A stretch of 64,000 nt of DNA, taken from NCBI GenBank assembly GCA_028386065.3, contig JAKUCV010007776.1, forward strand, positions 349,541-413,540. The letters run 5' to 3'. The position numbers were made by a program, and so were the translations under genes. The notes under the pieces are model-generated. The model did no database searches and was not told the origin of the DNA. It saw only the letters and a program-made list of their open reading frames with translations. Origin of the DNA: Turnera subulata (taxonomy: Eukaryota > Streptophyta > Magnoliopsida > Malpighiales > Passifloraceae). Position 1 is the stretch's first letter, and each line of letters starts with the position of its first letter. Below, in pieces: positions 42,461-53,047 of the stretch.

Positions 42461-43089
42461 TCGATGTTTTTTTTTTTGAGGAACTAATCGATGTTGATCC
42501 GTCTATAGTTGTGTTACTTGTTCTCTAACATTGCCAAGGGATCAATGCGATCTAGTAGTTTTTTTTTTTAAAAAAAAGAATAATCCTATAGTTTAATATA
42601 ATATAGCAGTTTGGCTATTCCTTCTTTATCCTTTTTCTCAATCATAATTGTTCTTCTTCTTCCTCAATCCCGAATAAAAGATTTTATTACATATATACTG
42701 TCTGTGTTTTTTTTTTTTTTCTATTTTCGGCCTCAAATCATGCATAATAATTCGAAGAGACCTTGTGACGGTAAATGCGATATAGTTGTGTTTAATACGA
42801 TGTAGTAGTTTTTTTTTAAAAAAAATAATCCTATAGTTGAATATAATGAAAGAAATATTCATAAAAAAAAATATAATGAAAGAAATAGGACTTAATTGAA
42901 GATTTTTAGAGTTATAAAACTTATTTAAGAAATGACCTAAGTTATAGGAGTTCATTTATGTTTTAGAGCATGTGATGTATAAATAATACAAAGAGAAAAA
43001 ATGTATATCAATGATGAAGACATTGCCCCCCCCCCCCCCCCACCCACACACACACACAACTATATTGAGTTTTAGCCGGGTTTCCTACA
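42461..43089. other. Intergenic region between SKP1-like copies
   Basis: Likely 3' untranslated DNA, then A/T-rich sequence with T- and A-runs. It includes a run of about 17 C followed by (CA)n at 43027-43059, directly before the promoter remnant of the next copy. No gene. Confidence 0.5.
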
Positions 43090-43143
43090 CATATATTACT
43101 ACTTATTAGTCGCTCAAAACCTCTTATAGAATAAAGCAAAACC

Positions 43144-43515
43144 AATTACCCTCAAGAGTTCAGACGATGTAACCTTCGAAGTGGAGGAGGCCGTAGCCCT
43201 ACAATCTCCAGTCATCAAGAAAATCATCGAAGAGGGTCTCGCCGACAACGAAGGAGCGATTAAGGTGGTAAGCCAGAAGGGGATTAAGGGCGACATCCTA
43301 GCCAAGGTCATCGAATACCTCAAGACGTCCTCGAGGAAGAAGATATGGATGCCATCACCTATGGCGCCTTCAAGGGGTGGAGAGGTGAGTTTGCTAAGTA
43401 GTCTCGGGCATGATTAAGGGAAAGTCTGCTGAAGAGATTAGAACTTTCTTTAACAACGGAAGAAGAGGGATGGCTGCGTGAGAATCAATTGGTTTTTGAT
43501 GAGGCTAATGATTAA
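43144..43515 (+). pseudogene. SKP1-like pseudogene, start codon deleted
   Basis: The leader aagcaaaaccaattacc is directly joined to ctcaagagttcagac, deleting about 26 bases that include the ATG. The POZ part then reads [20 protein letters not shown] ... [12 protein letters not shown] before a frameshift in the linker. Most of the F-box-binding region is deleted, with a join at gctaagtagtctcgggcatg. The end is still recognisable after a one-base shift: TEEEGWLRENQLVFDEAND and a stop at 43513-43515. This copy therefore keeps an almost canonical C-terminus that both open copies have lost. It also lacks the TATA box. Confidence 0.8.
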
Positions 43516-43950
43516 TATCTTTTCTTATAAACAATAATATATAGTGTTATATATATTGGGACGAATAATCAATGGGATCAACATATCAATATAGTTGATC
43601 CCGTTTATAGTTGTGTTACATTGTTCTCAATCATTGGCAAGGAGTCAATGCAATCTAGTAGTTTTTCTTTTTCTTTTTCTGGCAAAGTTGTTATTCCTTC
43701 TTTTATCCTTTCTTTTCAATCATCAACAACTGTTCTTCTTCTAACTCAATCATTCATAAAAGATTTTGTTACATATATTATGCCGCGAATCAAGCACAAT
43801 AATCCGATCAACTGCTACGAAAAACACCGTCGGATTTTAAAGTAGCACGATCTAATTCAAAAATTTCACCTAAGAGTATGAGAGTTAAAACTGCTTCCCG
43901 ATCGAGTAGGGACAGAAAATAATTCTCCGAGTTTGCTTTAGCTAATTAAT
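43516..43950. other. Intergenic region
   Basis: 3' flank of the pseudogene, A/T-rich; no gene recognised. Confidence 0.45.
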
Positions 43951-44071
43951 TAATCGGCTCATAAGGTTAGGGGTGGTGCTTGAGATCAAGGGCCTTGCCA
44001 TGGCCTGGCAGGCCAAGTTACAAGCCAAGAAATTAAGGAACAAGAAGAAAGAGCTTAAGATCACTAAACAT
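43951..44071 (-). pseudogene. EC1-like 5' fragment, copy 2
   Basis: Matches the first 40 codons of the EC1-like gene (signal peptide and start of the mature part) and its leader. A short indel after codon 9 shifts the frame, and all cysteine-rich coding is missing. Its promoter region continues to about 44200 with a T-run inserted. Confidence 0.75.
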
Positions 44072-44510
44072 TTTTGCGGGGTACAGTTTGTGAGATTAGT
44101 TAGGCAAGTGAATGAGTACTAATTAAAGAAGCAGTTTTTTTTTTTTTATACTAAAACAAGCAGCTGGGGGCAGGGTATTTATACATGAACGTTGAGCCAT
44201 TCGGCTTCTCATGATTTCTTTGCTTATTAATTATCTGGAGGTTAGGGGCATATTGAAAGGTGAGGAGGCAAAGGAGAGACTATCATAACAACTGTGTTAC
44301 TTCATGAAGATAGTTATTACGACCTTTAATAGCATTGCACAACTCCTCTCCGTTCTTTAGAGAAGAAATAGTGTGTTTTACCGTGCAATATTTTGCCAGC
44401 TATCACTACACATTCTAGCAAATTAACCTCATTAATTATTTCCAGTTCAGATATAGTGGTCGTATTGCGACCCCTATAGCTTGTGCTCGACAGCTTTCCT
44501 GGAAAATTAT
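44072..44510. other. EC1/SKP1 spacer, copy 2
   Basis: Resembles 40954-41200 and then 47219-47405. Contains the TATA-like gtatttatac of the EC1 relic. No coding. Confidence 0.6.
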
Positions 44511-44882
44511 TGTGCAAAAGATTCGCGGAAAATAAAACAGGACACAAAGAATTTAATCTGGTTGGGCCTTAAATTTGCCTACGTCCACGAACTTCAATTC
44601 TTCACTAATATTAAAATATTAGTATATAAAACCTCCCAAGAAAATACATCTCTCAAGTCCTAAGACTTTTCTCTATTCTTTTTCTACTCTAGCAGCACAC
44701 CCACGACTACTCTGCAGCTCTACAAAAAACGAACCCAAAACCTCCTATTTATAATACCTCCTATTTATAATAGCTAAAGAGCTACTACTTGGAGGGCACT
44801 CCAAACAAAATTAATTGTGCTACTTTTTCTTCAAGCCAAAGTCTATTTTGGGCCAAGTCCAATTGCAGCCCAAATCCCAACA
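44511..44882. mobile_element. Probable solo LTR or TRIM-like fragment
   Basis: 372 bp with TG...CA ends (TGTGCAAAAG ... AAATCCCAACA), absent from the equivalent spacer at 47405. The interior has ggttgggcc and tacgtccacg, common in plant LTRs. No matching 5-bp repeat: the left flank is spacer while the right flank is already SKP1 codon 38, so a deletion accompanied or followed the insertion. Confidence 0.5.
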
Positions 44883-44884
44883 AC

Positions 44885-45224
44885 CAAGAGGGTCTCGCCT
44901 ACAACGAAGGAGCGATTAAGGTGCCAAGCCAGAAGGGGATTAAGGGCGACATCCTAGCCAAGGTCATCGAATACCTCAAGACGTACACAGCCTCGAGGAA
45001 GAAGATATGGATGCCATCACCTATTATGGCGCCTTCAAGGGGTGGAGAGGTGAGTTTGTGAGTGTGGACACCACCCTCTTTGGCTTCCTTCTCGCAGCCA
45101 ACGATCTCCAAATTAAGAGCTTACAAGACTTGACTAGCTAAGTAGTCTCGGGCATGATTAAGGGAAAGTCTGCTGAAGAGATTAGAACTTTCTTTAACAA
45201 CGGAAGAAGAGGGATGGCTGCGTG
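44885..45224 (+). pseudogene. SKP1-like pseudogene, 5' truncated
   Basis: Begins inside the POZ domain (EGLAYNEGAIKVPSQKGIKG) directly after the LTR fragment. It continues through EYLK, frameshifts in the linker, retains [20 protein letters not shown] in another frame, then a TAG/TAA, and finishes with the same [15 protein letters not shown] and frameshifted end as the copy at 43144. No start codon or promoter. Confidence 0.78.
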
Positions 45225-45289
45225 AGAATCAATTGGTTTTTGATGTAGGGACAGAGAATAATTCTCCGAGTTTGCTTTAGCTAATTAAT

Positions 45290-45412
45290 CGGCTCATAAG
45301 GTTAGGGGTGGTGCTTGAGATCAAGGGCCTTGCCATGGCCTGGCCGGCCAAGTTACAAGCCAAGAAAATAGAAATTAAGGAACAAGAAGAAAGAGCTTAA
45401 GATCATAAACAT
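45290..45412 (-). pseudogene. EC1-like 5' fragment, copy 3
   Basis: Near copy of 43951-44071 with a further insertion (agaaatt) and a deletion next to the start codon region. Only the signal-peptide part is present. Confidence 0.72.
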
Positions 45413-45589
45413 TTTTGCGGGGTACAGTTTGTGAGATTAGTTAGGCAAGTGAATGAGTATTAATTAAAGAAGCAGCTTTTTTTTTTGATACTAAAACAAG
45501 CAGCTGGGGGCAGGGTATTTATACATGAACGCTGAGCCATTCGGCTTCTCATGATTTCTTTGCTTATTAATTATCATAACAATTGTGTT
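45413..45589. other. EC1/SKP1 spacer, copy 3, left part
   Basis: Contains the relic TATA-like gtatttatac near 45517. Continues after the LINE at 47219. Confidence 0.55.
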
Positions 45590-45606
45590 ACTTCATGAAG
45601 ATAGTT

Positions 45607-47201
45607 TTTTTTTTATATATAAACGATTTGTATTAAAAAAACTCATGAAGGCTTACAAGAAATACAAAAGAGCAAAGGGGTCAACAAAGAGCTGACCCAT
45701 ACTGCAAAGGAGCACATACAAGATCCAACACCTTAACAGCTAAAGGATAGACACAAAACAAGAGAATTCCCAACCAAGAGGACATCCATCCTGGCGAGGT
45801 TTCAAGCTTATCACACAAAATAAAAGAAATCCTAACTCTTTATGGGCATAAAGATTACTTAGTCTTGATCCAAGATAATCTTGTAGATAAGTGATATCAA
45901 GAAACCCAAACCATGGTTCTAAACTCCATCACAATCCAGACGAAATAAGTGCAGAAGGCAATTGAGAAAGATAAGAACCTCAATATTCCTTTCCACTGCT
46001 TCTGACGAAATCCCAATCCTTTCTTTTGAGCTTCTTGATATTTGAAGAGCAACTTCAAATATTTAAAAGACTTCAACCTTCACACTTTGTTTCACACAGA
46101 CAAGACCAAGTTCGCATAAACAATTGTAACCAACTCCCATCTGTCTTTTGCTTCTCAAAACTGAGACAATTCAAAACGTTCACAAATCTACCCATTCTGC
46201 TCCTTCCTTCTCACCATCCCTGCATTCTGGCACCTTATGAGGTAGCATTAGCAGCCTCCCAATCCGCTTTCTCCTTTGTAATCAAAGCCTCAATAACCTG
46301 GGCTATCTCCCCCTGCTCACCTTCGATGCTTAAACCCAATTTCTCCCCAATCAACATAGTCTCCCTCACCTCATCAACGTGGACAGAGGGAGAAGAATAA
46401 GAAGAGGCCCCAGTCACGTTCACGCGAGCATTCCCCGCAAGAAAATCACCATCCGGAGTGGAATTGTCCCCCGTCACGGTTGGTCTCAATCCTCTTCCAC
46501 CAGACAGGATTTTCTTGAATTTCTTAGGCTTTCTATATCGAGTTTTCCTCTTCGGACCAGCTTTATCCAGTAAAGCTCCAAATTTCCTTTCCAGTACCTT
46601 TAAGGATAACTCAATATTTTCCTCATCCTCCGATGTCGTATCCGGCTGAGTAAAGGAAGAACCTTCAACCCTGTTCTCAACAGAAGCCCCATCTTTCGTG
46701 CCTCCAGCTGACTTGTCGACTGACTTGTCATCACCTTTCGTGCCTCCAGCTGCCAACAACATGGGAGGTAGAGCCTGAGGGGACATATGACATACCACTT
46801 CATTATTCTCTTCCTTGGAAGCCTCCCTGCTTGGGCGTCCCAGACCCAGACTATCCCCACGCGCCAAAACATTTATGCGTGGAACATTGGAAGTGACATC
46901 TTCCATAATTCCTTTTCCTTTTTCAAGATACCGGATGGTATCCCCAATATCAAAAGGATCAGACAGCTCCGGCGTCACCTTTCCGACGGCTACACTCCCG
47001 GAATTTTCTTTAGAAGAGAATTCACACTTCCCCGAAGAACTCGAGTCATCCTCAACCCTTGCCTTTACAGATTCGTAAGCTCCCATCCTTACCCCTGGCT
47101 GGGCTTCCATCACCATTATATCAGCAACACACTGACCCATTTTAACTTTGAAGGAACGTGCGATGGAATTTTTGAACGTAGTGAGGACTGAGAATTGAGC
47201 C
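45607..47201 (-). mobile_element. Short LINE without reverse transcriptase
   Basis: Exact 17-bp direct repeats ACTTCATGAAGATAGTT flank it (45590-45606 and 47202-47218); the equivalent site in copy 2 (about 44312) is uninterrupted. The left end has a T-run and ends aatacaaatcgtttat on the minus strand, a LINE-like 3' tail. One long ORF1-type frame lies at the 5' end, followed by about 600 bases of untranslated sequence. No ORF2 motif. Confidence 0.8.
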
Positions 47202-47203
47202 AC
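46235..47203 (-). CDS. LINE-type ORF1 tail protein
   Basis: An open frame of 322 codons reaching the 5' end of the insertion. Rich in Ser, Glu and Lys, with a basic patch (AGPKRKTRYRKPKKFKKIL) and a conserved-looking end (MLIGEKLGLSIEGEQGEIAQ, LITKEKADWEAAN). That end resembles the segment linking ORF1 to ORF2 in plant L1 elements. The CCHC finger and DUF4283 are absent, so the N-terminus is missing or the start is elsewhere. The frame is uninterrupted, which for a dead repeat of this length suggests either recent insertion or recent constraint. Confidence 0.5.
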   Translation of the reverse strand: MAQFSVLTTFKNSIARSFKVKMGQCVADIMVMEAQPGVRMGAYESVKARVEDDSSSSGKCEFSSKENSGSVAVGKVTPELSDPFDIGDTIRYLEKGKGIMEDVTSNVPRINVLARGDSLGLGRPSREASKEENNEVVCHMSPQALPPMLLAAGGTKGDDKSVDKSAGGTKDGASVENRVEGSSFTQPDTTSEDEENIELSLKVLERKFGALLDKAGPKRKTRYRKPKKFKKILSGGRGLRPTVTGDNSTPDGDFLAGNARVNVTGASSYSSPSVHVDEVRETMLIGEKLGLSIEGEQGEIAQVIEALITKEKADWEAANATS

Positions 47204-47218
47204 TTCATGAAGATAGTT

Positions 47219-47948
47219 ACTACGACCTTTAATAGCATTGCATAACTCCTCTCCGTTCTTTAGAGAAGAAATAGTGTGTTTTACCGTGCAATATTTTGCC
47301 AGCTATCAATACATATTCTAGCAAATTAACCTCATTAATTATTTCCAGTTCAGATATAATGCTCGTATTGCGACCCCTATAGCTTGTGCTCGTCAGCTTT
47401 CCTGGAAAATTAACAACAAGTTCCTAATTAAATTAGGTGTGTTCAGATCTAATTCACTAAAACAATAAATTGAAAACTTGTTAAGACACCAATTTAACGT
47501 GTAATATTTGTTTCACTGGTCTTTAAAGCCACAGAGAAAGTAATTCTTGGGTAAATGTTGGTTGGGATTGATGCAACCGACCTGCATCGTGTCCTTGATG
47601 TTTCAAAGTTAGACATTGCCGTGCTCACTAAGTAAAGCTCTTCTTAGCTTCATACCAGCATTAGATTACATATAATTTTATTCTTTATGGACAGAAGTAT
47701 CGGTCAGGCCCGCAATAGACATCAAACTGGCAAAGAACATAATACAACCGCCTTTAATTAGTTGCTTAGTTAATCTTTACCGGCCTAATAGAGTGATCTC
47801 CATCCATCAATCAATAGCGATCCAATCTCGACAGGGAGAGAACGGTAAATCACAGCCCAACCCAACTTAATATAATCCCAAACCGACTAGAAATTATAAA
47901 ACGATTCCTTTCGACAGAAGCGTACGTAGCAAACACTATGTCTATGTC
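47219..47948. other. EC1/SKP1 spacer, copy 3, right part
   Basis: Matches 44321-44505 and 41270-41690 in order. Serves as the upstream region of the next SKP1-like gene. No gene. Confidence 0.6.
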
Positions 47949-47960
47949 TATATATATAAA
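47949..47960 (+). promoter_or_regulatory. TATA box of the second open SKP1-like gene
   Basis: TATATATATAAA about 130 bases before the ATG, same context as at 41695. Confidence 0.7.
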
Positions 47961-48088
47961 CGAGCCTTATAGCTCCCCCACACAAATTATATTCAATTCG
48001 CAGTTGTTTAGGTTTCGCTATACATACATTATTACTTATTAGTCTCTCAAAACCACTTATAACACAGAATCAAGCAAAACCAATTACC

Positions 48089-48529
48089 ATGTCGTCACCC
48101 TCCTCCTCCAAGAAAATCACCCTCGAGAGCGCAGACGGTGTAACCTTCGAGGTGGAGGAGGCCGTAGCCCTGCAATCTCCGGTCATCGAGAAAATCATGA
48201 AAGAGGGTCCCGCCGACAACGGAGGAGTGATTAAGGTGCCAGGCGAGAAGAGGATTATTACGGGGGACATCCTGGCCAAAGTCATCGAATACCTCAAGAA
48301 AAACCTCGAGCAAGAAGATATGGACGCCTCCAAGGATTGGAGAGGTGAGTTTGTGAAAGTGGACCAGAATACTCTGTTTGACCTCATCCTCGCGGCCAAC
48401 GATCTCCAAATTAAGAGCTTACTTGACTTGACTTGCCAAGTAATCGCGAACATGATTAAGGGAAAGTCTGTTGAACAGATTATGGATTTATTTAACATCA
48501 ACAACGATTTCACACCCCGAGGCCAGTAA
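48089..48529 (+). CDS. SKP1-like protein, C-terminally truncated
   Basis: 146 residues. Residues 8-72 are the POZ fold ([20 protein letters not shown] ... [14 protein letters not shown]). A short acidic linker (LEQEDMDASKDW) is the ancestral single copy of the block multiplied in the 41810 gene. Residues 88-140 carry [20 protein letters not shown] and MIKGKSVEQIMDLFNINNDF. The stop after FTPRGQ comes early: in the same phase the DNA continues with E-E-R-I-I-R, another stop, then N-Q-W-V-F and a stop, so two nonsense codons removed the tail that binds F-box proteins. It could still bind CUL1 through the POZ fold. Intronless; leader and promoter are intact. Confidence 0.82.
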   Translation: MSSPSSSKKITLESADGVTFEVEEAVALQSPVIEKIMKEGPADNGGVIKVPGEKRIITGDILAKVIEYLKKNLEQEDMDASKDWRGEFVKVDQNTLFDLILAANDLQIKSLLDLTCQVIANMIKGKSVEQIMDLFNINNDFTPRGQ

Positions 48530-49297
48530 GAAGAGCGGATCATTCGATAGAATCAATGGGTTTTTTAATAAACCCAATCGATGCTATAGTTGTATTACTT
48601 GTTCTCTAACATTGGCAAGGGATCAATGCGATATAGTAGTTTTTTAAAAAAAAAAAAAGAATAATCCTATAGTTTAATATATAGCAGTATGGCTATTCCT
48701 TCTTTATCCTTCTTCTCAATCATAATTGTTCCTCTTCTTCCTCAATCCTGAATAAAAGATTTTGTTACATATATACTGTCTGTAATTTTATTTTATTTTT
48801 TTTCTGTTTTTGTCCTCAAATCATGCATTAATAATCTGAAGAGAGATTAGTTAGCAAAGACCCTAATTAAGATTTAAAACTGCTTCGCCCGAATAGCACC
48901 GAGCTGGTAGAGTCTATTAAGAATAATGGCGGGCCTAGAAAAAAAATCTCACAACATTTAGACCCCCCACATCAATTATTATTATGGAAACATGGCCCTT
49001 AATTACCTCTCTTATCCCGAACAAAAAAAAATCGAGCTAAAAATACTACTATGAAGTTTGGGAAGTTTGGCAGTGTGACGCGTGGCAAATCCGTGTAGCT
49101 CCACTTGCAATATGACATGCGCGGTATGCTTGTTCAAGTAACTGTCTGAATTACACGATTGGTACACTTTAAAATATTCAGGGTAGGAGATTGGGACAAA
49201 ATTTTGCTTTTGCAAATGGGTTAATTAATTTTTCACGATTTGAACATTTGGTCAAACCAATTTAACCACCTAAACTAAAAGAATCGGAATAGAAGCA
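48530..49297. other. Intergenic region 3' of the SKP1-like gene
   Basis: First 350 bases resemble the 3' flank of the 41810 gene (42530-42760). Then unassigned A/T-rich sequence up to the broken LTR. No gene supported. Confidence 0.5.
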
Positions 49298-51531
49298 ACT
49301 TCCTATTAATTCAAGTTATACAACAGACCAATCCGTCAACAGTTTCATAGCATCAATTACTCACAATCCAACATCAATTACAACACAGTATCTAATAAAT
49401 CAATAATAGTCCACACAACAATTCAATCAAGCAGAACAATATCAAAGAATCACACACAGAAATGAGATCAACAAATCCGTATCATCAAATATCCAACAAT
49501 AATATTTATCATCACAATTTCCAATATTCATTTTCTCAAGTTGTTCAACTTACCATTGTCACAGGTTAATCCACAAACTAAACCATCAACATTTCATAAC
49601 ACCAATCATTCACAATTAACAGTTCAACATCAATTACAACACAATATTCACAGAACCGATATCGCAGTCCAACAACAACAACAACAATAACCATATCAAC
49701 AGTTCAATCAAACAACAAAACACACAAAGTATTACAGGCACATATCAAGGGTTATCCATCCTCACCTTAGCCGATTACCCAACTCTGAAGACAGTGACCG
49801 GTCCAAAGCCGGTTCCTCGGGAAACTGCCTGATATCCAAACCTATACGACAAAACAACATACTCACATAAATGCACATAATCGGTATGCTATGATGCCAA
49901 AATGCGAAATAACCCATCCCGGTTCATATCCTTTATTATCATCTTTTCGAGGTATATATATATATATATATTCAAAATTATTTACGTAAAATAATTATAC
50001 TTTTCCACAATATAATTACTATAACATAATTCCCTGAAAATATAACGTATGCTTATACTCTCCCCGGGTTATTCCCATTATCATCATAATTCACCATTTA
50101 TTTTGAGGTGTCAAAATAATACCATACTTATACCCGGATATTATTCCGGTATAATGCTTACTTTGATAATACTCTTCCCATGTTTTTTTTTCTCAAAATA
50201 ATAATTATTTTTTTTCATATTTTATACCTTATACTTTTTCCAAAATATTATTTTAAAATTATTTTCCAACTATATAAACCTTATTATTATTATTTCCATT
50301 TAATTTCTCTCTTTTTTTTCCAGAATATATATTATTTTTCCAAATTTTTTCCCTTTTCTTTTAAATTTGGGACTGGGCTAGACTATGGAACCCAAGTCCA
50401 ATACCTAGCCCAGATTACAAAACTAAGCCAAGGTCAAGTCCCAGACCTCAACGGGTCCAAGCCACACCCAAGCCCGCCATCACATTCAGCCCAGGTGGAC
50501 ATCCGGGTCCACCCGACCCAGCGCCTCGACCCGGCGATGTGAAGGGCTCGGGCCGTCGGGTCATCTTCATCCCAAGGTTCTACTCACCTTGGTGAGCTCG
50601 GCGGCGGCGTGAACGAGGCGGGGTCGAGCGGCGCGACGCGTCAGACGAGGCGATGCGAGGCGGTTGCGACGTCGCTGGTGCCTGTGGGAGCGGCGGCGAC
50701 TACTTGCTGCGGCGAGCGAGAGAGACAGCACGGGGAGGCGACGGAGGCTCGGGCGACGCGCTTTGATCTCGTCTCCACTGCGCGGCGGTGGGGCGAGCGA
50801 GCGAGCAGAAAGAGATAGGTAGATGGTGGCGATGGCTCGGTGGTGGCGGTGTCGGCTAGTGGTGTGTGGTGGAGGTGGTTGCCGGCGGTGGTTGGCTGTG
50901 GCAGCTCCTCTCCCCCTTTTTTTTCCGTTTCTTTTTTTTTTTACTTTTTTCTCTTTTTTTTTTTTACGTTTTCTTNNNNNNNNNNNNNNNNNNNNNNNNN
51001 NNNNNNNNNNNNNNNNNNNNNNNNNNNNNNNNNNNNNNNNNNNNNNNNNNCTCTTTTTTTTTTTTTCGTTTTCTTCTTCTTCTTTTTTTTTTCCTTTTAT
51101 CTTTCTCTTTTTTTTTTCTCCCTCTGTTTTTTCTCTTCTTTCTTTTCTCTCTTTCCTCTTCTTTTCCTCCCCCCTTCTTCCGCCTAATTCCTGCTTTTAA
51201 AAATATTGTTTTTTTACTATTCATCATGTGAAGCTTCAATAATGCAGCTTGTCTGCATTACGGAGCGAGTCCGGTCCGGACCAGAAAATAACTGATACCC
51301 CTTAGTTATTTTTCGGTGTGATTTTTCCTAAGGATTTCGGGACCCGAAAAATACCAACTTTGGTCTGAAAAATCCACGGAAAAATCTCGAGCGCGGGAAA
51401 ACCCTCGGTTACAAAAAACGATACCCGATTTACCTTGAATTAATTACCCAAGATTAATTCATTCGGTAAATCATTGAAAAAAGACTTTTACAGTCCCGGT
51501 AAAAATCCAAATTTTTACCCGGGCTATTACA
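49298..51531 (-). repeat. 3' LTR of the cargo element, truncated
   Basis: Collinear with 55035-57296 except for a 130-base deletion near 49950 (present at 55686-55816) and the gap. Ends ccgggctattaca at the interior side. Confidence 0.8.
50976..51050. other. Assembly gap (75 Ns) in a pyrimidine tract
   Basis: Lies inside the C/T-rich tract of the LTR. Low complexity on both sides probably caused the break. Confidence 0.95.
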
Positions 51532-51670
51532 TTCTACCCATCTTAAAAAGAATTTCGTCCCCGAAATTCCGTCTTATCCGTGGGTCCTACCACGATAAGC
51601 TTCTTGTATACTCAACCAGGTGTCCAAACTCAACGCGAGATACCGCTTATACCCTTAAGCGACATCTCAT

Positions 51671-51681
51671 CCTCTATAAGA
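51671..51681 (+). promoter_or_regulatory. TATA-like box before cargo frame 1
   Basis: TCCTCTATAAGAA about 37-45 bases before the ATG at 51717. Would leave only a very short leader. Confidence 0.4.
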
Positions 51682-51716
51682 ACCAAACCTCATGACTGGC
51701 AAACTCACACAGAGTC

Positions 51717-52094
51717 ATGGACTCTCCAATTCGATCTCGAACTTCCTCAGACTCTGAGAACAACAGCTATATCGGTGGCACTGCTTTCCCAACAAGCTCC
51801 GATGAAGAACCTCCCAAGAAGCGGTTCAAGACAAACATCATCGGCCTGAAAGAGTACATGGTCGTCTCCAGCAGACGGTGAAAGAAGCATGCTCCCAAAG
51901 AAGCTGAGGATAGGAAGGGCAAGGCAACTGCTGAAAGCAGCACTCCGCAGCAGACACTGACGCAGCTGAATGTCTCACTGAAGAAGATCAGCTCGGCGGT
52001 GATGCAGATAGAACTGGCGTGCGCGGAGCTCTTCCCTCACATGAAAAACGTCCAAAAACTTGTAAAAGATCTAGAGAAGCAAGTAGCTCCATAG
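51717..52094 (+). pseudogene. Cargo frame 1: small basic/coiled-coil protein with an internal TGA
   Basis: From ATG 51717 the frame runs 54 codons to a TGA (51879-51881) and stays open in the same phase for 70 more codons to a TAG (52092-52094). The first part is Ser-rich with a nuclear-localisation-like PPKKRFK. The second part is charged and then helical with heptad-like hydrophobics (LNVSLKKISSAVMQIELACA, KLVKDLEKQV), suggesting a coiled coil. A ttataaaataaaataagc polyadenylation-like stretch follows at 52121. I recognise no family. It lies antisense to the LTRs. Either a nonsense mutation or readthrough could explain the TGA. Confidence 0.45.
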
Positions 52095-52930
52095 AGTACT
52101 TCTTCTCCTGTTGTAAAACTGTTATAAAATAAAATAAGCTTTCCTTTCAAATCAAAACTCTTTTCGCAGTTATGAAAATCTCATGTTCAACAGAAAAGCA
52201 AAATATTTAAAAGCAAAACAAAATCATCAAGAAGGAAAAATAAAATCAAACATAAAGAGATTAAAAACAAAACTCGTTTAACAAAACCAAAATATAAAGA
52301 AGTTAAAACAAAACATGTTTTCATGTTCGCCGCTCTAGATCGGTCGTAACATCCTCAATCCCGAGAAACGTAAAACGCACAGCTAACGGTGACATCGGTT
52401 TTCCTCGTGAAAAAGACGTCCGTTAACTCGCAAGGCGATGATCACGAGCACGTCCTGTGTCCCTCGAAAGAAACGTACCCACTCGTTCACAAATTTCGCA
52501 TGAGCCAAAAACGTCTGTCAAGTCTCGTATCCCTCCACGATGTCCAAACAGGTGTAAGCTTGTTGCACATGTGCTCTACTCGAGGTATGGCCCCATCAGT
52601 CTAGCCACAACGGTCATGAATGCATGTGATAAAAGATGCAGGAAATAATGAAAAACCATAAAAAGAAACGCCAAGGTAGCCAGGGCGTTAGAAAATCGTG
52701 AGATTGAAAAGAGCTGAAAAACATTGGCATTTGTAGCCCGAAAAACATATAAAGTAACGAAGCGATAAATGAAGCAACGGCAAAATTTTCAAAAAGCAAA
52801 ATCTTGAAGATCGAAAATGATTTGGAGCTTTGTGAAGGGAGTCTGCTTTTCCCATCACCGAAAAATCTTTTAGACCTTCCCGGGGATAGGTGGGGTCTAA
52901 ACTTGGAAAAACAAAACGGTAAACTTTTTT
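52095..52930. other. Region between the two cargo frames
   Basis: A-rich part (52190-52310), then a GC-richer stretch with repeated gtc/acg words. Short open frames (52389-52648) lack support. It presumably contains the promoter of frame 2. Confidence 0.4.
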
Positions 52931-52932
52931 TC

Positions 52933-52941
52933 TATAAAAGG
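52933..52941 (+). promoter_or_regulatory. TATA box before cargo frame 2
   Basis: TTCTATAAAAGGC, a near-consensus plant TATA box, 108 bases before the ATG at 53048. The leader between is rich in CAA/AAAC and free of ATGs. Confidence 0.55.
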
Positions 52942-53047
52942 CAAATCAACGGAAAGCGAAAACCACAAAGCATCCAAGAGAAAACAAAACATCCAGGCAA
53001 CCAAAACCACAACATTCAGAAAACAAAACACCACACGTCGAGACAAC

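Noticed and set aside
50823..51239. Frames containing runs of X
   Set aside because: They cross an assembly gap within a pyrimidine tract.
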